From Manduca sexta (lineage: Eukaryota; Arthropoda; Insecta; Lepidoptera; Sphingidae), in NCBI RefSeq assembly GCF_014839805.1, contig NC_051118.1:6130391-6194390 (forward strand): a stretch of DNA of 64,000 nt. Direction: 5' to 3'. Shown piece by piece: positions 1 to 10,424 of this stretch (positions within the stretch are counted from its first letter, which is position 1; the number at the start of each line of letters is the position of its first letter). The position numbers were made by a program, and so were the translations under genes. The notes under the pieces were generated by a model, which saw nothing but the letters and a program-made list of their open reading frames with translations, did no database searches and was not told the origin of the DNA.

Positions 1-261
1 TTCGATTGCAATAAAATACAATATCGAAAACTAACATTCGCATAACAACTTTCTTAAATCATTGAAATGATAATGAATAATTTATGATGGAAGGTATTTG
101 TCTCTTGAACTATGATCTTTCATAAATCAAATGTGAAAAAGAAACTAAATTCCAACATATTGAATAATAAATTGAATACCTTCAAAATTCGTGAAAAGAA
201 ATTGCATTTTTCTAAGAAAATATGAAAGAAATATATTAGAATTGTGATACTTCTTAATAAT
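1..261. repeat. Exact 261-bp duplicate of 22402-22662
   Basis: Every base from 1 to the edge of the first N gap (261) matches 22402-22662. The second copy continues into ordinary sequence at 22663, whereas this copy stops at the gap. Old dispersed repeats in this window differ by 10-30 percent, so perfect identity next to a scaffold gap points to an assembly duplication (unmerged haplotype or misplaced contig end) or a very recent duplication. No gene is visible in it. Confidence 0.95.
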
Positions 262-761
262 NNNNNNNNNNNNNNNNNNNNNNNNNNNNNNNNNNNNNNN
301 NNNNNNNNNNNNNNNNNNNNNNNNNNNNNNNNNNNNNNNNNNNNNNNNNNNNNNNNNNNNNNNNNNNNNNNNNNNNNNNNNNNNNNNNNNNNNNNNNNNN
401 NNNNNNNNNNNNNNNNNNNNNNNNNNNNNNNNNNNNNNNNNNNNNNNNNNNNNNNNNNNNNNNNNNNNNNNNNNNNNNNNNNNNNNNNNNNNNNNNNNNN
501 NNNNNNNNNNNNNNNNNNNNNNNNNNNNNNNNNNNNNNNNNNNNNNNNNNNNNNNNNNNNNNNNNNNNNNNNNNNNNNNNNNNNNNNNNNNNNNNNNNNN
601 NNNNNNNNNNNNNNNNNNNNNNNNNNNNNNNNNNNNNNNNNNNNNNNNNNNNNNNNNNNNNNNNNNNNNNNNNNNNNNNNNNNNNNNNNNNNNNNNNNNN
701 NNNNNNNNNNNNNNNNNNNNNNNNNNNNNNNNNNNNNNNNNNNNNNNNNNNNNNNNNNNNN
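262..761. other. Assembly gap of 500 N
   Basis: Exactly 500 undetermined bases, a conventional fixed-size scaffold gap, so the true distance is unknown. Frames running through it are artefacts. Confidence 1.
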
Positions 762-1629
762 AAAGAATACGGAATTTTTCCGCGAACAATTCATAACGAA
801 AAATAAATTATGACATAAATTAATTTCACAACATTTTAAAAACAAGAATGCGATATTTCACCTTTACTAAAAATGTGTTGCCAACTCAAAAATAAAAATT
901 ACGCGCGTATCTTTAAATATATACTGACGTGTGTTTAGTATTAATTAACAACTTCAAACTCATTTATACCAATTACCCTTTAGTTTGGTATTTGTCATAA
1001 CACCAAAACACCTGCAATGTTACCGAGAAATGAAAACTTATTTATAAGTACAACCTCTTTTGGGACTGTTTTGTTGCTTACAGTTTTTTTTTATTCTATG
1101 TGCCTTGGCAGTATGATCTTAGACTATATCCATCAAGGAACGAATAAAAAAAGAATTGAATGATAAATTAAAAAGAGTAAAAAGACTTATGTAGGTATTT
1201 TGACATTTCTATATTATGGATTTTCGAATAGTTAAAATACCATTTCAATATCTACCATTTAAGAAAATGGTCACTAACCAAGCTAATAATATTAAAGACA
1301 CTATGAAACTAATAATAATATCACCTTATTATATGAAAGTAAGTACAAACTATTGTACCGCCAACAGCCCTGATTTATTATGTAAAACTTTACATTATCT
1401 GTGGTGTAAAAATAATACGATTTAAAAATAACAAGACCCTGTGTGGACATTAGCATTTCAATAGTGTTGGAGATTGTTTTTATGCTGACTCACTTCATTT
1501 CAATTTCTTCTCCAAACTAGTTTTGTTTCCGACTGCGATCACAATATTTAAATAAAAAATATGATTCCTTGATGATGGGAATAACTTAAGTTATCGAGTA
1601 ATTCTTTTATATATTTTGTTTTAAGACTG
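762..1629. other. Unassigned AT-rich DNA
   Basis: AT-rich sequence with only short chance frames (the longest is 69 codons at 1216-1425, without recognisable residues). No repeat family shared with the rest of the window was seen. The missing downstream exons of the Sox gene, which would be on the minus strand, were looked for here and not found. Confidence 0.5.
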
Positions 1630-1895
1630 TAATTAGTAAGTAAATAATTTACTACTGCAGCTGAAGAAAACGTAAAAAATAATTCATGGATATTTCGGCC
1701 TTTAAAATTTAATATGACGAAATTTTAAAGGCAGAAATATCCATGATTATTAATTATTTTACATTTTCTTCAACTGCGAGAACTAATCACTAACTAGACG
1801 TGAATTTAAATTCTTTACTTGCCAATACTTGTTTAGTTACCCAGATTAAAGGCGAAACAAAATGTATGAAAATGGACCTTGAGGTATCGCCTTAA
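1630..1895. mobile_element. Fold-back element, family G copy 1
   Basis: An imperfect inverted repeat (arms about 1656-1710 and 1720-1785) surrounds a short spacer. The right arm continues through a sequence shared with 42779-43017 and 46965-47232 and ends in CCTTAA (TTAA at 1892-1895), as the other two copies do. Arms this long relative to the spacer are typical of fold-back or MITE-like DNA elements. The left outer arm is degraded or missing here. No coding capacity. Confidence 0.8.
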
Positions 1896-2280
1896 ATGCC
1901 AACGTCATGGTTGCAAACTATTCCAATATTATTTAGATACTCAAATTAATTCTAACAATCTAAACGAATTAACTTTTAACAACGCCTTAACTTATTGCTC
2001 AAATTTTCCTGAATAAAGAATTAATAAATGTGACTGTTGACTATTTCTGTTAATTAAATAAACTCACTGGGGATTAATCAGAACGATTTATAATTATACA
2101 GGGAATACATGTGATGAAGCATTTAAGAAGGAAAATTTCTCATGTTTTAATAAGAAAGATGTATCGAACCGGCCTCATATTAAAAACCGTAAGTAAGCAA
2201 AACCGTCATTAACAAAGAAATACCACATGACTATGTTATTCCCAATAACTCTTTATTTAAAACCCGAACACACCAGTGTC
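1896..2280. other. Unassigned AT-rich DNA
   Basis: No coding frame or shared repeat was recognised. It lies just downstream of the Sox exon on that gene's strand, so it is presumably intron. Confidence 0.4.
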
Positions 2281-2500
2281 AATTCGAACTGGCCGACAAA
2301 ATTGTGTCGACGGGCGAGCGATCTCTCGTCAATCGATACTCTGTTGACGCCACTTACTGTCAGACGCAGTGGCAATTAGGATAAACTGAACAGGCCGGCA
2401 TAATTGTGTCGACTGATGAGGCACCATCATCTCTCATTAATCAATCCCATATTTGATTGATGCTGCACTTACCATCATGTGCAGTGGAGTTGCATTGCCT
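2281..2500 (+). repeat. Two tandem partial copies of family D repeat
   Basis: Two successive pieces (about 2281-2380 and 2388-2500) each carry the family D core: 'attgtgtcgac', then a 'catctctc' stretch, then a 'cttaccatca'-like end followed by 'gcagtgg'. Fuller copies lie at 15730, 20235, 35553 (-), 50888 (-) and 62463. It sits inside the intron that follows the Sox exon. Confidence 0.7.
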
Positions 2501-2529
2501 TGACTAGATAAAAAAACAAAAAAACTCAC

Positions 2530-2919
2530 CTAGCATTTTACTCAGATCAGCATTATGAAGATCAGGATTCTCATCAGCCAGTTTCTTCCGCTCCACCTTC
2601 GCCCACACCATAAAAGCGTTCATAGGCCTTCGTATCCTGGCCTCCTTTAGCGCTTTAGCTTGCCCCATCTTCGTAGTAAACCCCGCTCTAGCATACTGCT
2701 GCGTGGAATAGTCCCTTGTAGTCTCATAAGGACTTCGGTAGTCATATTGAGTTCTGTAGTCTAGTCCGTAGGGAGAGTAGACCAGACTACAAGTTCTGGG
2801 CTAGTTTGGTCTTGTCCTGAGTCGGTACTGTTCTCGACGGCTCCTTGAACGTATTGCTCGTAAGTGCGGTGGTACGTTGGTGGTGATTCAGCGATGCCTG
2901 CTCCTCCGGAATCCATCAT
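2530..2919 (-). CDS. Sox15: SoxF-group HMG-box transcription factor, first coding exon (partial, frame broken)
   Basis: Sox proteins are nuclear regulators that bend DNA with an HMG box. In frame from 2638 down to the splice site the exon encodes the first 36 residues of a Sox HMG box: it begins [14 protein letters not shown] and ends [13 protein letters not shown], with the Sox signature RPMNAFMVW intact. The residue pattern is that of the SoxF group (Drosophila Sox15, vertebrate Sox7/17/18). The exon (2530-2920) is bounded by an acceptor ending TTTACAG and a GTGAGT donor (2524-2529), so the HMG box is split by an intron and the remainder lies at lower coordinates. The start ATG-ATG at 2919 opens a 52-codon frame rich in S, Y, Q and E that stops at 2761. 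The HMG frame is open only from 2800. One net frame change between 2764 and 2800 is therefore needed, by sequencing error, mutation, or use of the internal ATG nine codons before the box. Group assignment is firm; the exact orthologue is inferred. Confidence 0.9.
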
Positions 2920-2999
2920 ACTGTAAATATGGGAAGAGTTAATTTTGTAATTGTTTAACGTCGCGTGGGTGGTGATAAAATATATTTCTTATAGATTTA

Positions 3000-3191
3000 C
3001 CCCCTTATTCATAGACGTTTTTTATCTAAGGACGGAGTACAGCTGATAACAAGTCTGTTTCGCAGTGCTAGCGGCTTGGCAGTCTTGGCAGTGCGTAGAA
3101 TAGGGCCGTTGTGATTGGCTAATATTGAGATACAACAATTTTTTACAGCATAACTCTGGCCTTAGATAAAACACGTCTATGAATAAGGGGT
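3000..3191. mobile_element. MITE with about 40-bp terminal inverted repeats
   Basis: The left end 'ccccttattcatagacgt' is repeated inverted at the right end 'acgtctatgaataagggg' (about 3173-3190), and the similarity continues through 'ttttatctaagg'. The flanks are 'tta'-like on both sides, consistent with a 2-3 bp target duplication. The 190-bp body has no coding capacity. It lies less than 100 bp upstream of the Sox coding exon, inside the preceding (5' UTR) intron. Confidence 0.85.
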
Positions 3192-3600
3192 TAAGTGTTC
3201 TCTCGTATCAATGTAGGTATAACATTATCATAGATAGATGTATCAAAATATATTTAGATGTTCCTTTCTCATTTTTGTTTTTAAAAAACTCGAATTCTCC
3301 AAATTAAAATTATCTAGAAGTTAAAGACACGTAACTGTTATAGAGTATATTTTTTTAATTGTAACACGTAATTTTTTAGTAACATAATATCTAGGTAACT
3401 TCAATGACCTTTTACATCAATTAAATTATGTTTTCGAAATATAAAGGAATATTTTCCTACTTGCTTCCTACTTTGTCGAAGACTAGTTAAAACTGAATGT
3501 ATTAGCATATCGATTATATATTAATTTATTTGGATTACTAACCGAGTTAACAAAGGTAAGTAATGTAACGGTACATGTTTGGCAATGAGCGAGGTAATAC
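3192..3600. other. Unassigned AT-rich DNA
   Basis: No coding frame or shared repeat recognised; likely 5' intron or flank of the Sox gene. Confidence 0.4.
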
Positions 3601-3861
3601 ACGATAGCCTAGTTGGAAATGAAACTACGGAGACTAATGCCCGCAGGTTCATAACCCAAGGCACACCACCGAGTTTTTTAAGTTTCATAATATCGTCTAT
3701 CAATTATTTTTCGCTTTAACGGTAAAGGAAAACGTTGTGAAGGAACCCACACACTCGAGAATTATACAAGGTTTTTGGACTAAGGCTTAATCCCTCTTAG
3801 TGGTAGAGGAGACCCATGATCAGCAATGGATAGTATATACAGGGCTAGCATTATTATTATA
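3601..3861 (+). mobile_element. SINE family A, diverged copy
   Basis: It begins with the family A head 'cgatagcctagttgg' (Pol III A-box-like), carries a B-box-like 'ggttcataaccc', and ends 'tacagggctagcattattatt'. It is shorter and more diverged than the copies at 7616 and 39147, so it is probably an old insertion. Confidence 0.8.
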
Positions 3862-3974
3862 CAGGGATCATTAAATGAAACCACATACTTATCTACTTAA
3901 CAATAAATTACTAGAGCCATAGATGTAAAACAAAAAAGTGTAAGGTTCGAAGAAAATAAATATCAATATAAAGT

Positions 3975-4110
3975 CATTTTAATTTTACGCGCTTTGATGC
4001 CACTTCTACTACTTTAAGAGAATTCGTCACAGCGGCAACATCATACTCTCCGACAGAAATATACTCACGCACACACCATATTCGCAATAATTTACAAAAT
4101 GATAAAAAAA
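3975..4110 (-). repeat. Family S repeat
   Basis: In reverse complement it matches the 'atcattttgtagttta ... tatttctg ... ttgccgctgcga ... agtagtag' order also seen at 47258, 57661 and 57937. No protein or RNA structure recognised. Confidence 0.6.
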
Positions 4111-4127
4111 ATCAGAAAACTAACTTG

Positions 4128-4250
4128 ACTTTACGGATGAACAACACCTCAGTCCCCCGTGACCATGAAGGCTGCAAAGTCTTCGAAACGTCGGGAGAAA
4201 ATAAAACACTAATTACCGCGATAGAATCCGAAAATTAGTTTAATTTCAAT
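4128..4250 (-). repeat. Family T repeat ('gaccatgaaggctgc')
   Basis: Contains 'ccgtgaccatgaaggctgc', then 'cttcgaaacgtcgggagaa' and a segment with 'accgcgatagaatccg'. The same order appears inverted at 36440-36560, and the 'accgcgg ... aatccg' part resembles the hairpin element at 44443-44586. This string is familiar from many lepidopteran genomes. Confidence 0.6.
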
Positions 4251-4696
4251 GGTTGATTTTTGGCACAATGTCAGCAAAGGTGAAGACGAGTATCTGGTTT
4301 CATTTAGTAATGCAATGTCAAAATGACCCTGTCCGACTATATGTAATTGCAACTCTGAACTAGAGTGCTCTCCATTTAGGCAACGACTTAGCTATGTCTC
4401 AATCATTGCTAAAATCGAAGACCCTCTCACCAGCAGGCAGATTGCATGCTTGTTTGCCTATTAAAGCAAACAAACAAAACTTTCTACAAGTAATCAGAGC
4501 ATATGCAAAGTTTGGTTCAACGACAAACAAATTACAACAGTAAGTTATATCGGAATTTGCAAGATCCCGTATCGTTGGTCACATTACCACCGTTTCTAGT
4601 TAATGCATGTAGCGGGAAACGCGTAAGTCGAGCCGAATGATCACTCGAATCGAAACCCGAACTTTATGGAAGTCTAGCTAAGTCTGGACGGATTAC

Positions 4697-5255
4697 GGTT
4701 GAACACGAGTCTTTAAGTAGTCGAAGCTACTAGAACTTTATGGTGTTTATGCAGTTTTTTACTGAGCTAACGAGTCAGTCGAGTTTAAAAGCAGTGATAG
4801 CCAAGTTGGGTGTGGAACGGACTGCCGAAACGAATGTCCGCAGGTTCAAATCCCAAGGGCACACACCTCTGACTTTTCTAAAATCATGTGTGTATTCTTT
4901 GTGAATTATCGTTCGCTTTAAAGGTGAAGGAAAACATCGTGAGGAAACCTGCACATCTGAGAAGTTATCTATAGGAATTTCGAAGGTGTGTGAAGTCTAC
5001 CAATTCGCACTAGGCTAGCGTGGTGGACTAAGGCCTAATCGCTCTCAGTAGTAAAGGAGGCCCGTGCCCAGCAGTGGGACAGTATATAATACAGGGCTGA
5101 TATTGTTATTATATGCAGTTTTTACTCCTAAATACAGAGAAAGGTGTAGATTGTTATATAGCTGAACACGAGTCTTAAGGTAGTCGAAGCTACTAGAATT
5201 TTATGGCGTTTATGCAGTATTTATTCCTAAGTGTAGGAAAAGATGCAGTGTTAGC
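4697..5255 (+). repeat. About 105-bp tandem duplication split by a SINE
   Basis: 'gaacacgagtctt ... gtcgaagctactagaa ... tttatgcagt' occurs at 4701-4760 and again at 5162-5215. The rest of the first unit ('tactcctaaatacaga') resumes at 5120, after the family A SINE, and the second unit ends with the related 'tattcctaagtgtagg'. So a local tandem duplication came first and the SINE inserted into its first unit. Confidence 0.65.
4791..5114 (+). mobile_element. SINE family A, near full length
   Basis: Head 'gatagccaagttgggtgtgg' with A-box-like and B-box-like ('ggttcaaatccc') promoter motifs, body with 'gaaggaaaacatcgtgagg', and 3' end 'tataatacagggctgatatt' followed by TTATTATT. The tRNA-like promoter head shows a Pol III transcribed SINE mobilised by an unrelated LINE. 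Confidence 0.9.
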
Positions 5256-5949
5256 TCTGTCCACTGACATGGAACGATGTTGCTAACACTGTAATATAAA
5301 ATATTATAACGATAAATGTGAAAGTACTTCTCTTTGATAGTACTGTATGTGTTTCGATGAAATTTGGTTCATAATCAACTTGTACCTTTATCTACTTACT
5401 TCGTTTGTTACAATCTGACTTTCATGCAGTCATGTCGCGAACTATCTCAAAATATGCGTATGTAAAAAGAAAGCAATCAGCGAAGTTTATAATATTAGAA
5501 TCTTCTAATAAAGTTGACACAAAATATTATAAATAACTATCTTAAAAACATGGCTGTCGGCTGTATAATAATTTACCTAAAAACCTATTAAAATTAGAAT
5601 TTATCGAAAACCCTTTTTATTAGATCTTGACATCCAAATATACGCCTACTATACAATATGTTTTTTTTAATATGGATCAAAATTGCTGAAAATTCCACCT
5701 CGGTAAAACAGAGCTATGGTAATTACAACGAAACTTAACCTACACGATGCAGTACCAAGCGTCACTTCTTATCTTCTGATGAGTGACTCGCAAGTCACAC
5801 ACTCTTCCTTGAAGAGGTAATCAGTGCGTTTTGTATACTCCCCTTTTCTTATGTATTCTATCCCATAATTTGATAGGAGACGAGACTCCCAAGAGGCATA
5901 GATTTGTATAAAAAAATTCTATAACCATGCAATTCCTGACATTAACAGT
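5256..5949. other. Unassigned AT-rich DNA
   Basis: No gene or shared repeat recognised. Confidence 0.4.
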
Positions 5950-6250
5950 AATGTGACCGCGCAAATGAATAACTCCGAATTTAATGGAAAGCTACGCCGT
6001 CAACTTGACACCGAGCGTTCCCCGAACCCCACCAGAGGCGCCACCGTGTGGGAACCGACCGGCATTGTTCTTGCGATTTCACTTGATTCTTTCATCTCTG
6101 GTGGCAGAGACGGATTTGGGAGTGGTGACGGGACCCTGGGGCACAGCAAAGCTACACAAAAGCTGATAAATATGTGGTCTGAATATTGTTCAAAGTTGCA
6201 TCCTAGTTGTCCGAATTATACTAGCTCTTTGGATATATACAAAACTTAAT
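5950..6250. other. GC-rich island with an unrecognised 98-codon frame
   Basis: About 5984-6150 is visibly richer in G and C than its surroundings and lacks stops in more than one frame. The plus-strand frame 5953-6249 encodes a 98-residue peptide with no motif I recognise; residues 20-60 are rich in G, P, R, T and S. No splice signals or start context argue for a gene. It could be a decayed retroelement coding fragment or an unrecognised exon. Confidence 0.3.
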
Positions 6251-7228
6251 GTAAAAGTAATAGAGCGATGAAGAACCGACGCTAAAACTCCTAACAAATT
6301 AAGGTAGACATTGCGATATTTAAAAGGCAATGACAACTGTATTTGCAATTTGCTAACATTACTAAAATTACCATCTAATATCAGATTGACGATTGCAATT
6401 CCAGCGTTTTGTAATTCTAAGAACTAAATAATCTTACAGTTTGTTATAACTTAAGCGCAGTCTTGCTCACATGTCCACTTGGCTCGTCGTTCGAATAATT
6501 TTTTTTCGAACATTTGTGTGCACTTTGACCCCCCTAAATCCGCCCCATTGACACGTTACCGTGTACTTATGTTAATGCTGTACTTGGTAGTAACTATCTC
6601 TTGATATTGTGTACCGTGCATGTGAGGTACTTTCGATTTGATTGTAACGGTGATCCCATTCTGTCTACGGTACTTATGTCTGACGGTATGAAGATATGAC
6701 GTTTGCTTACTGAGGGAAATATTGTTATTAATGGTCGATACATGTTTTTTTGGGTACTGGACCCCGCAGTCTTCACCAGGGGAAACCTGCGTATGAGATA
6801 CTTGAATCTCCTGGTTTAACGACTGCAGGCACTAGAGGAAAGTTGGTAGAGGATATCTAGGGAAGGGAAGTGGACAGAAAAAAGGAATCCTATTGTATGG
6901 ACGTAGGAGCGAAGGTCGCGAAATGTTCGCAATCCCTCATAGGCCTCAATGTGTAGTTACAATTATGAGGTATACACACTGAACTGTGTGCTTGAGCCGT
7001 GGCAAATGTTTCCCTATGCATGGGTGTGTATTCAGTTTGGAGACCGAGCGTACAAAAATTGCGTCGGGAGGTGATCCGTAGATAGTGTTAAGGCTGAAAT
7101 TACATAAGATTTGGATTGTTCCAGAGTATCGGGTGTTTTGTACAAGAGTGATAAATGTAGAAAAGGCACGTATTAGAGATATTTTCTGCCTAGCGTGGAT
7201 AGCCTGGCTCACAACCGTCAAGAAGACA
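6251..7228. other. Unassigned DNA
   Basis: Mixed-composition sequence without a convincing frame. Overlapping short frames between 6946 and 7291 on both strands show no recognisable domain and run into the SINE fragments that follow. Confidence 0.35.
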
Positions 7229-7276
7229 TACACGCTTACGCCTTTTATCAATGGAAGGGTGGGCAGAGGTGTAACT
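7229..7276 (-). mobile_element. SINE family B, 3' fragment
   Basis: 'cttacgccttttatcaatgg ... gggcagaggtg' is the reverse complement of the family B 3' end (cacctctgccca ... ataaaaggcg). It directly abuts a family C fragment. Confidence 0.6.
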
Positions 7277-7440
7277 ACGCGGCCAATCTGAACAGAGATC
7301 AGCCAGGTACGCAGGAGATATTATAGTGCACAAGTGTGTGCAATACACAAGTGCACTCTCTGTTCCTTCACTCTCATAATCCGGTGAAACGACAATCCGA
7401 CATGACCAGAGAGAGACCAGGCACAGTACCAATAGATTTA
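7277..7440 (-). mobile_element. SINE family C, 3' half
   Basis: Matches, on the minus strand, the body of the complete family C copies at 38289 and 53010: 'gagatcagccaggtacgcag', 'tatagtgcacaagtgtgtgc', 'tgttccttcactctcata' and 'atccgacatgacc'. The tRNA-like head is missing. Confidence 0.8.
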
Positions 7441-7615
7441 CGTTCATTTTCTTTATGTATTATAAATTTTGAATAGACAGCCTTTATAAATACAGTGATC
7501 GCAGATTTGCCGATGGGAGCAACTTAAATACATAGGATATTCACTAACTCCAGGTCACAGGATAAATCAGGCCAACGGGTTTGACTTCAATAAATTAGGA
7601 AGCTTTACCTTTCAA

Positions 7616-7939
7616 GCGGCGATAGCCTACTTGGTTATGGAATGAACTGCCGAGACGAATGTCCGCAGGCAAACGGGCACACACCTCTGACTTTTCTAAA
7701 TAATTATGTGTGTACTCTTTGTAAATTATCGCTTGCTTTAATGGTGAAAGAAAACATCGTGAGGAAACCTGCACACCTGAGAAATTCTCTATTAGGAATT
7801 TTCGAGGGTGTGTGAAGTCTACCAATACGCACTAGGCCAGCATGGCGGACTAAGGCCTGATCCCTCTCAGAAGTAGAGAAGGTCCGTGCCCAACAGTGGG
7901 ACAGTATATAATACTCGGCTGATATTATTATTATTGTTA
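7616..7939 (+). mobile_element. SINE family A with 11-bp target-site duplication
   Basis: Starts 'gcggcgatagcctacttggt' and ends in GGCTGATATTATTATTATTG. It is flanked by the perfect direct repeat ttacctttcaa (7605-7615 and 7940-7950), the mark of LINE-type target-primed insertion. It lacks a few bases in the B-box region ('ccgcaggcaaacggg'), so its own promoter is probably damaged. Confidence 0.95.
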
Positions 7940-7950
7940 TTACCTTTCAA

Positions 7951-8879
7951 ATAAACAAACAGTTGTTGGAAATACCGCGGGATAAATCCGTTGTAATTAA
8001 TAGTAACATCGTACTAGTGGGACTATAACCGCATTTTATAAAAAGTACCTTACATTTTTAAACCTTGACAACAGCGCCATCTATCGGGTTCAAAGTTATA
8101 TAATTCAAGCTGAAACTTACTAAACTCTGACAAGAACTTTTATTGATATTAGGAGGTTTCGGTTATTAGCAATTGACTAATAATTCAATATAACTAATTA
8201 AACTCCCACAAAAACTCTTATTGAAATCTATAGGTTTTGAAGATTAGCGTGAAGCTAAAAATATTTTCATACATAAATATCACCCAATAACATTTCCCGT
8301 TGATTTTTCAAAATTATTCTTTGATACAAACCTTGTCCTGATAATAACGAACACAATGGAAGGAATCATTCGAGTCGATTGAGTCGTTCTTAATTGATAC
8401 TCTAACACATTCGTGGCAATTTATGGGGGGGGGGGGGCTGGGTTACGTATTAAATGGAGGAACCCCCCTCTCTCACCTTATGTAAACCAAATAAATGTAA
8501 CTTAGTTACTAAGAGAATCACTGTAAATATTATATATGGAATTATAAGGGAAAAAAAATTATATTGATCACCTTGATACAACAGTACCCATTAGACAGTT
8601 TTGATGCCAAATAATGCGAAATTCTTCAGCATTGACATTTTATCATAGCTATTACACAATAAAATAATTGTTACTATTTCGTTAACAAGGACAAAAATAA
8701 CTTCTTGACTGAATAAAAAAAAATCACTGCCTAATTAGACTTCCGAACAGTCGCCAATAAAACTTAATATAATCAACAATTAATGAAATTCGTTCCTCAT
8801 TTAGATAAATTAATTTGCATTCTGCTAGTTTCGACATCCATTTAGTATTCACATAGCGTTTATTATTTATTACTTATAG
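7951..8879. other. Unassigned AT-rich DNA with a G13 run
   Basis: No gene recognised. A run of 13 G at 8425-8437 is a likely sequencing-length uncertainty. 'aataccgcgggataaatccg' near 7971-7990 resembles the hairpin element at 44443-44586. Confidence 0.4.
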
Positions 8880-9084
8880 GTTTTGTTTGCGGCTACGTTC
8901 ACTTTAAAGATCCGTCGGTATAGCCCCACATTATGAATTCCCGGGACAAAAACTAGTCCATGTCCTTCCCGATATATCAACCTATCTTCATACCAAATTT
9001 CATCGAAATCCGTTCAGTAGTTTTGAGTTAACCGTGTTCAGACAGACGCGGGAACTTTGTTTTATAATATGTAAAGATAATATA
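8880..9084 (+). repeat. Family R fragment (LINE/Helitron-like)
   Basis: Shares the lepidopteran string 'cataccaaatttcatcgaaa ... tccgttcagtagttttgag ... cagacagac ... ttttataatatgta' with copies at 13624, 22703 and 41103. Such strings are very common in Lepidoptera. Whether they derive from a Helitron or a LINE tail cannot be settled here. Confidence 0.7.
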
Positions 9085-9805
9085 TTACCTTACGTAATGC
9101 TAAGTTATTAGAAGTGCTGCAGAATATCTATGAGTTATGAGACATATATTAACTGTGCTGTTATAAAATACAAGGATATGTTTAATTGTTATTTTTAAAT
9201 GGGATTACGTTTGAGGAATGAGGAGCCATTTTATTTTAACGCTAGCAAGAGTGGTAGAAATAATATTGTTAAAATTGTCTAATGAGGTACTTACATATTT
9301 TAATAAACAACTTTATTCAGATTCTATTTTAGGTATTTACATATCTCAGATATTTAAATATAATTTAATTAGGCACAATTATTTTATTCTCATCTCGGTT
9401 AGAAAAAAAAAAACAAGAATTCAAAAATAGAACTGCCTGTCAAATCCACGTTCCATTCAAATATTTACCGCGTTACGTTCCATCAACGTTATTTTCACAT
9501 TTCCAAACAAACATACAGCCATAATCTATTGTTTTTCTCTGTTTTACTGTAAACATAAATATCACGTATCACTATTAGAAATCTCGCATACCGCTGGATC
9601 TAAACAAAATGAAGAATGAGATATAATATTTAATGTTTTCACTATTGTGAGATGAATCGATGATTGGTGATGTGTATCGCGGGGTCAAACTTGTTCTGGT
9701 AACAGATTGGGTTTCAGAGTACCCATGGTTAGTTAATGAGCTTGCTTATCATAGACATTTTAAAAGTACTAACAGATTTAAAGAAACATTTACCATATTG
9801 ACATG
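9085..9805. other. Unassigned AT-rich DNA
   Basis: No gene or shared repeat recognised. Confidence 0.4.
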
Positions 9806-10034
9806 AAGTCTGGAATTTGTGCCTGATATGACGACAGGCTCACCCCTTATCACAATATATCCTATCTGTATCGGAATTGGCTATATGACAATGTAAATAT
9901 AATCGCATTGGGAGTAACTCCTGTAAGATTATATTTAATAATAATAAATAAAGCATTGGACGGAGCATACAAGCGAAAATTTGATGACCTGGTTGCACCT
10001 CTGCCCACCTCTTCGGTAATAAAAGCGTGATATG
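9806..10034 (+). mobile_element. SINE family B (no head) split by a ~99-bp insert
   Basis: Family B body 'gtctggaatttgtgcctgat ... ttatcaca' stops at 9854 and resumes at 9954 with 'ttggacggagc ... cacctctgcccacctcttcgg ... aaaagcgtgata'. The interrupting 9855-9953 contains 'gggagtaactcctgtaagat' and ends in an A/T-rich TAATAATAATAAATAAA tail, so it is probably a short retroelement of its own. Confidence 0.75.
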
Positions 10035-10258
10035 CATTTGTTTTTTGACCGTCATTTCATTTTTTTTATTGTAATCTAATGGTTTAATCTAGTTTATTTG
10101 TCATCTATCTAGACTCCGCTCTATGATGTGTAATTTACACTTTTTCGTGCCCGTATAATATACCGCAAAGATATAATTTATCTGATTCCAAAATTCATAC
10201 AGCGTTAAGTAACAAACACGCATTAAATCTTTAACTGCAAAAGGATAGACAAAGGAAT

Positions 10259-10422
10259 ATTGAGTGCGTCATGTGTACCGTCCCATGATGGGACAGAAGG
10301 CGAGTCTATCGCTATTCAGACTCTAAGCTCATACTGTGGAGAAACTCAACATCATTGCTCGACCCGAGACCTCAGAGCGGTGTCGTCTGCGCACGCGCAC
10401 ACCTACGCCACCAAGTCAAACA
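10259..10422 (-). mobile_element. SINE family B, 5' half
   Basis: Reverse complement shows the tRNA-like head (ggtggcgtaggtg ... B-box region near 'gaggtctcgggtcgagc') followed by the start of the family B body up to 'cccatcatgggac'. The 3' part is absent. Confidence 0.8.
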
Positions 10423-10424
10423 GA

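Noticed and set aside
120..845. Long frames on both strands across 262-761
   Set aside because: They consist mainly of undetermined bases; the gap has no stops by construction. The same applies to 16416-16976.
4697..5255. Possible CRISPR-like or satellite array
   Set aside because: Only two diverged units, one split by a SINE; no regular spacing.
8425..8437. G13 run considered as a G-quadruplex or regulatory tract
   Set aside because: A single homopolymer of uncertain length; no further structure supports a function.
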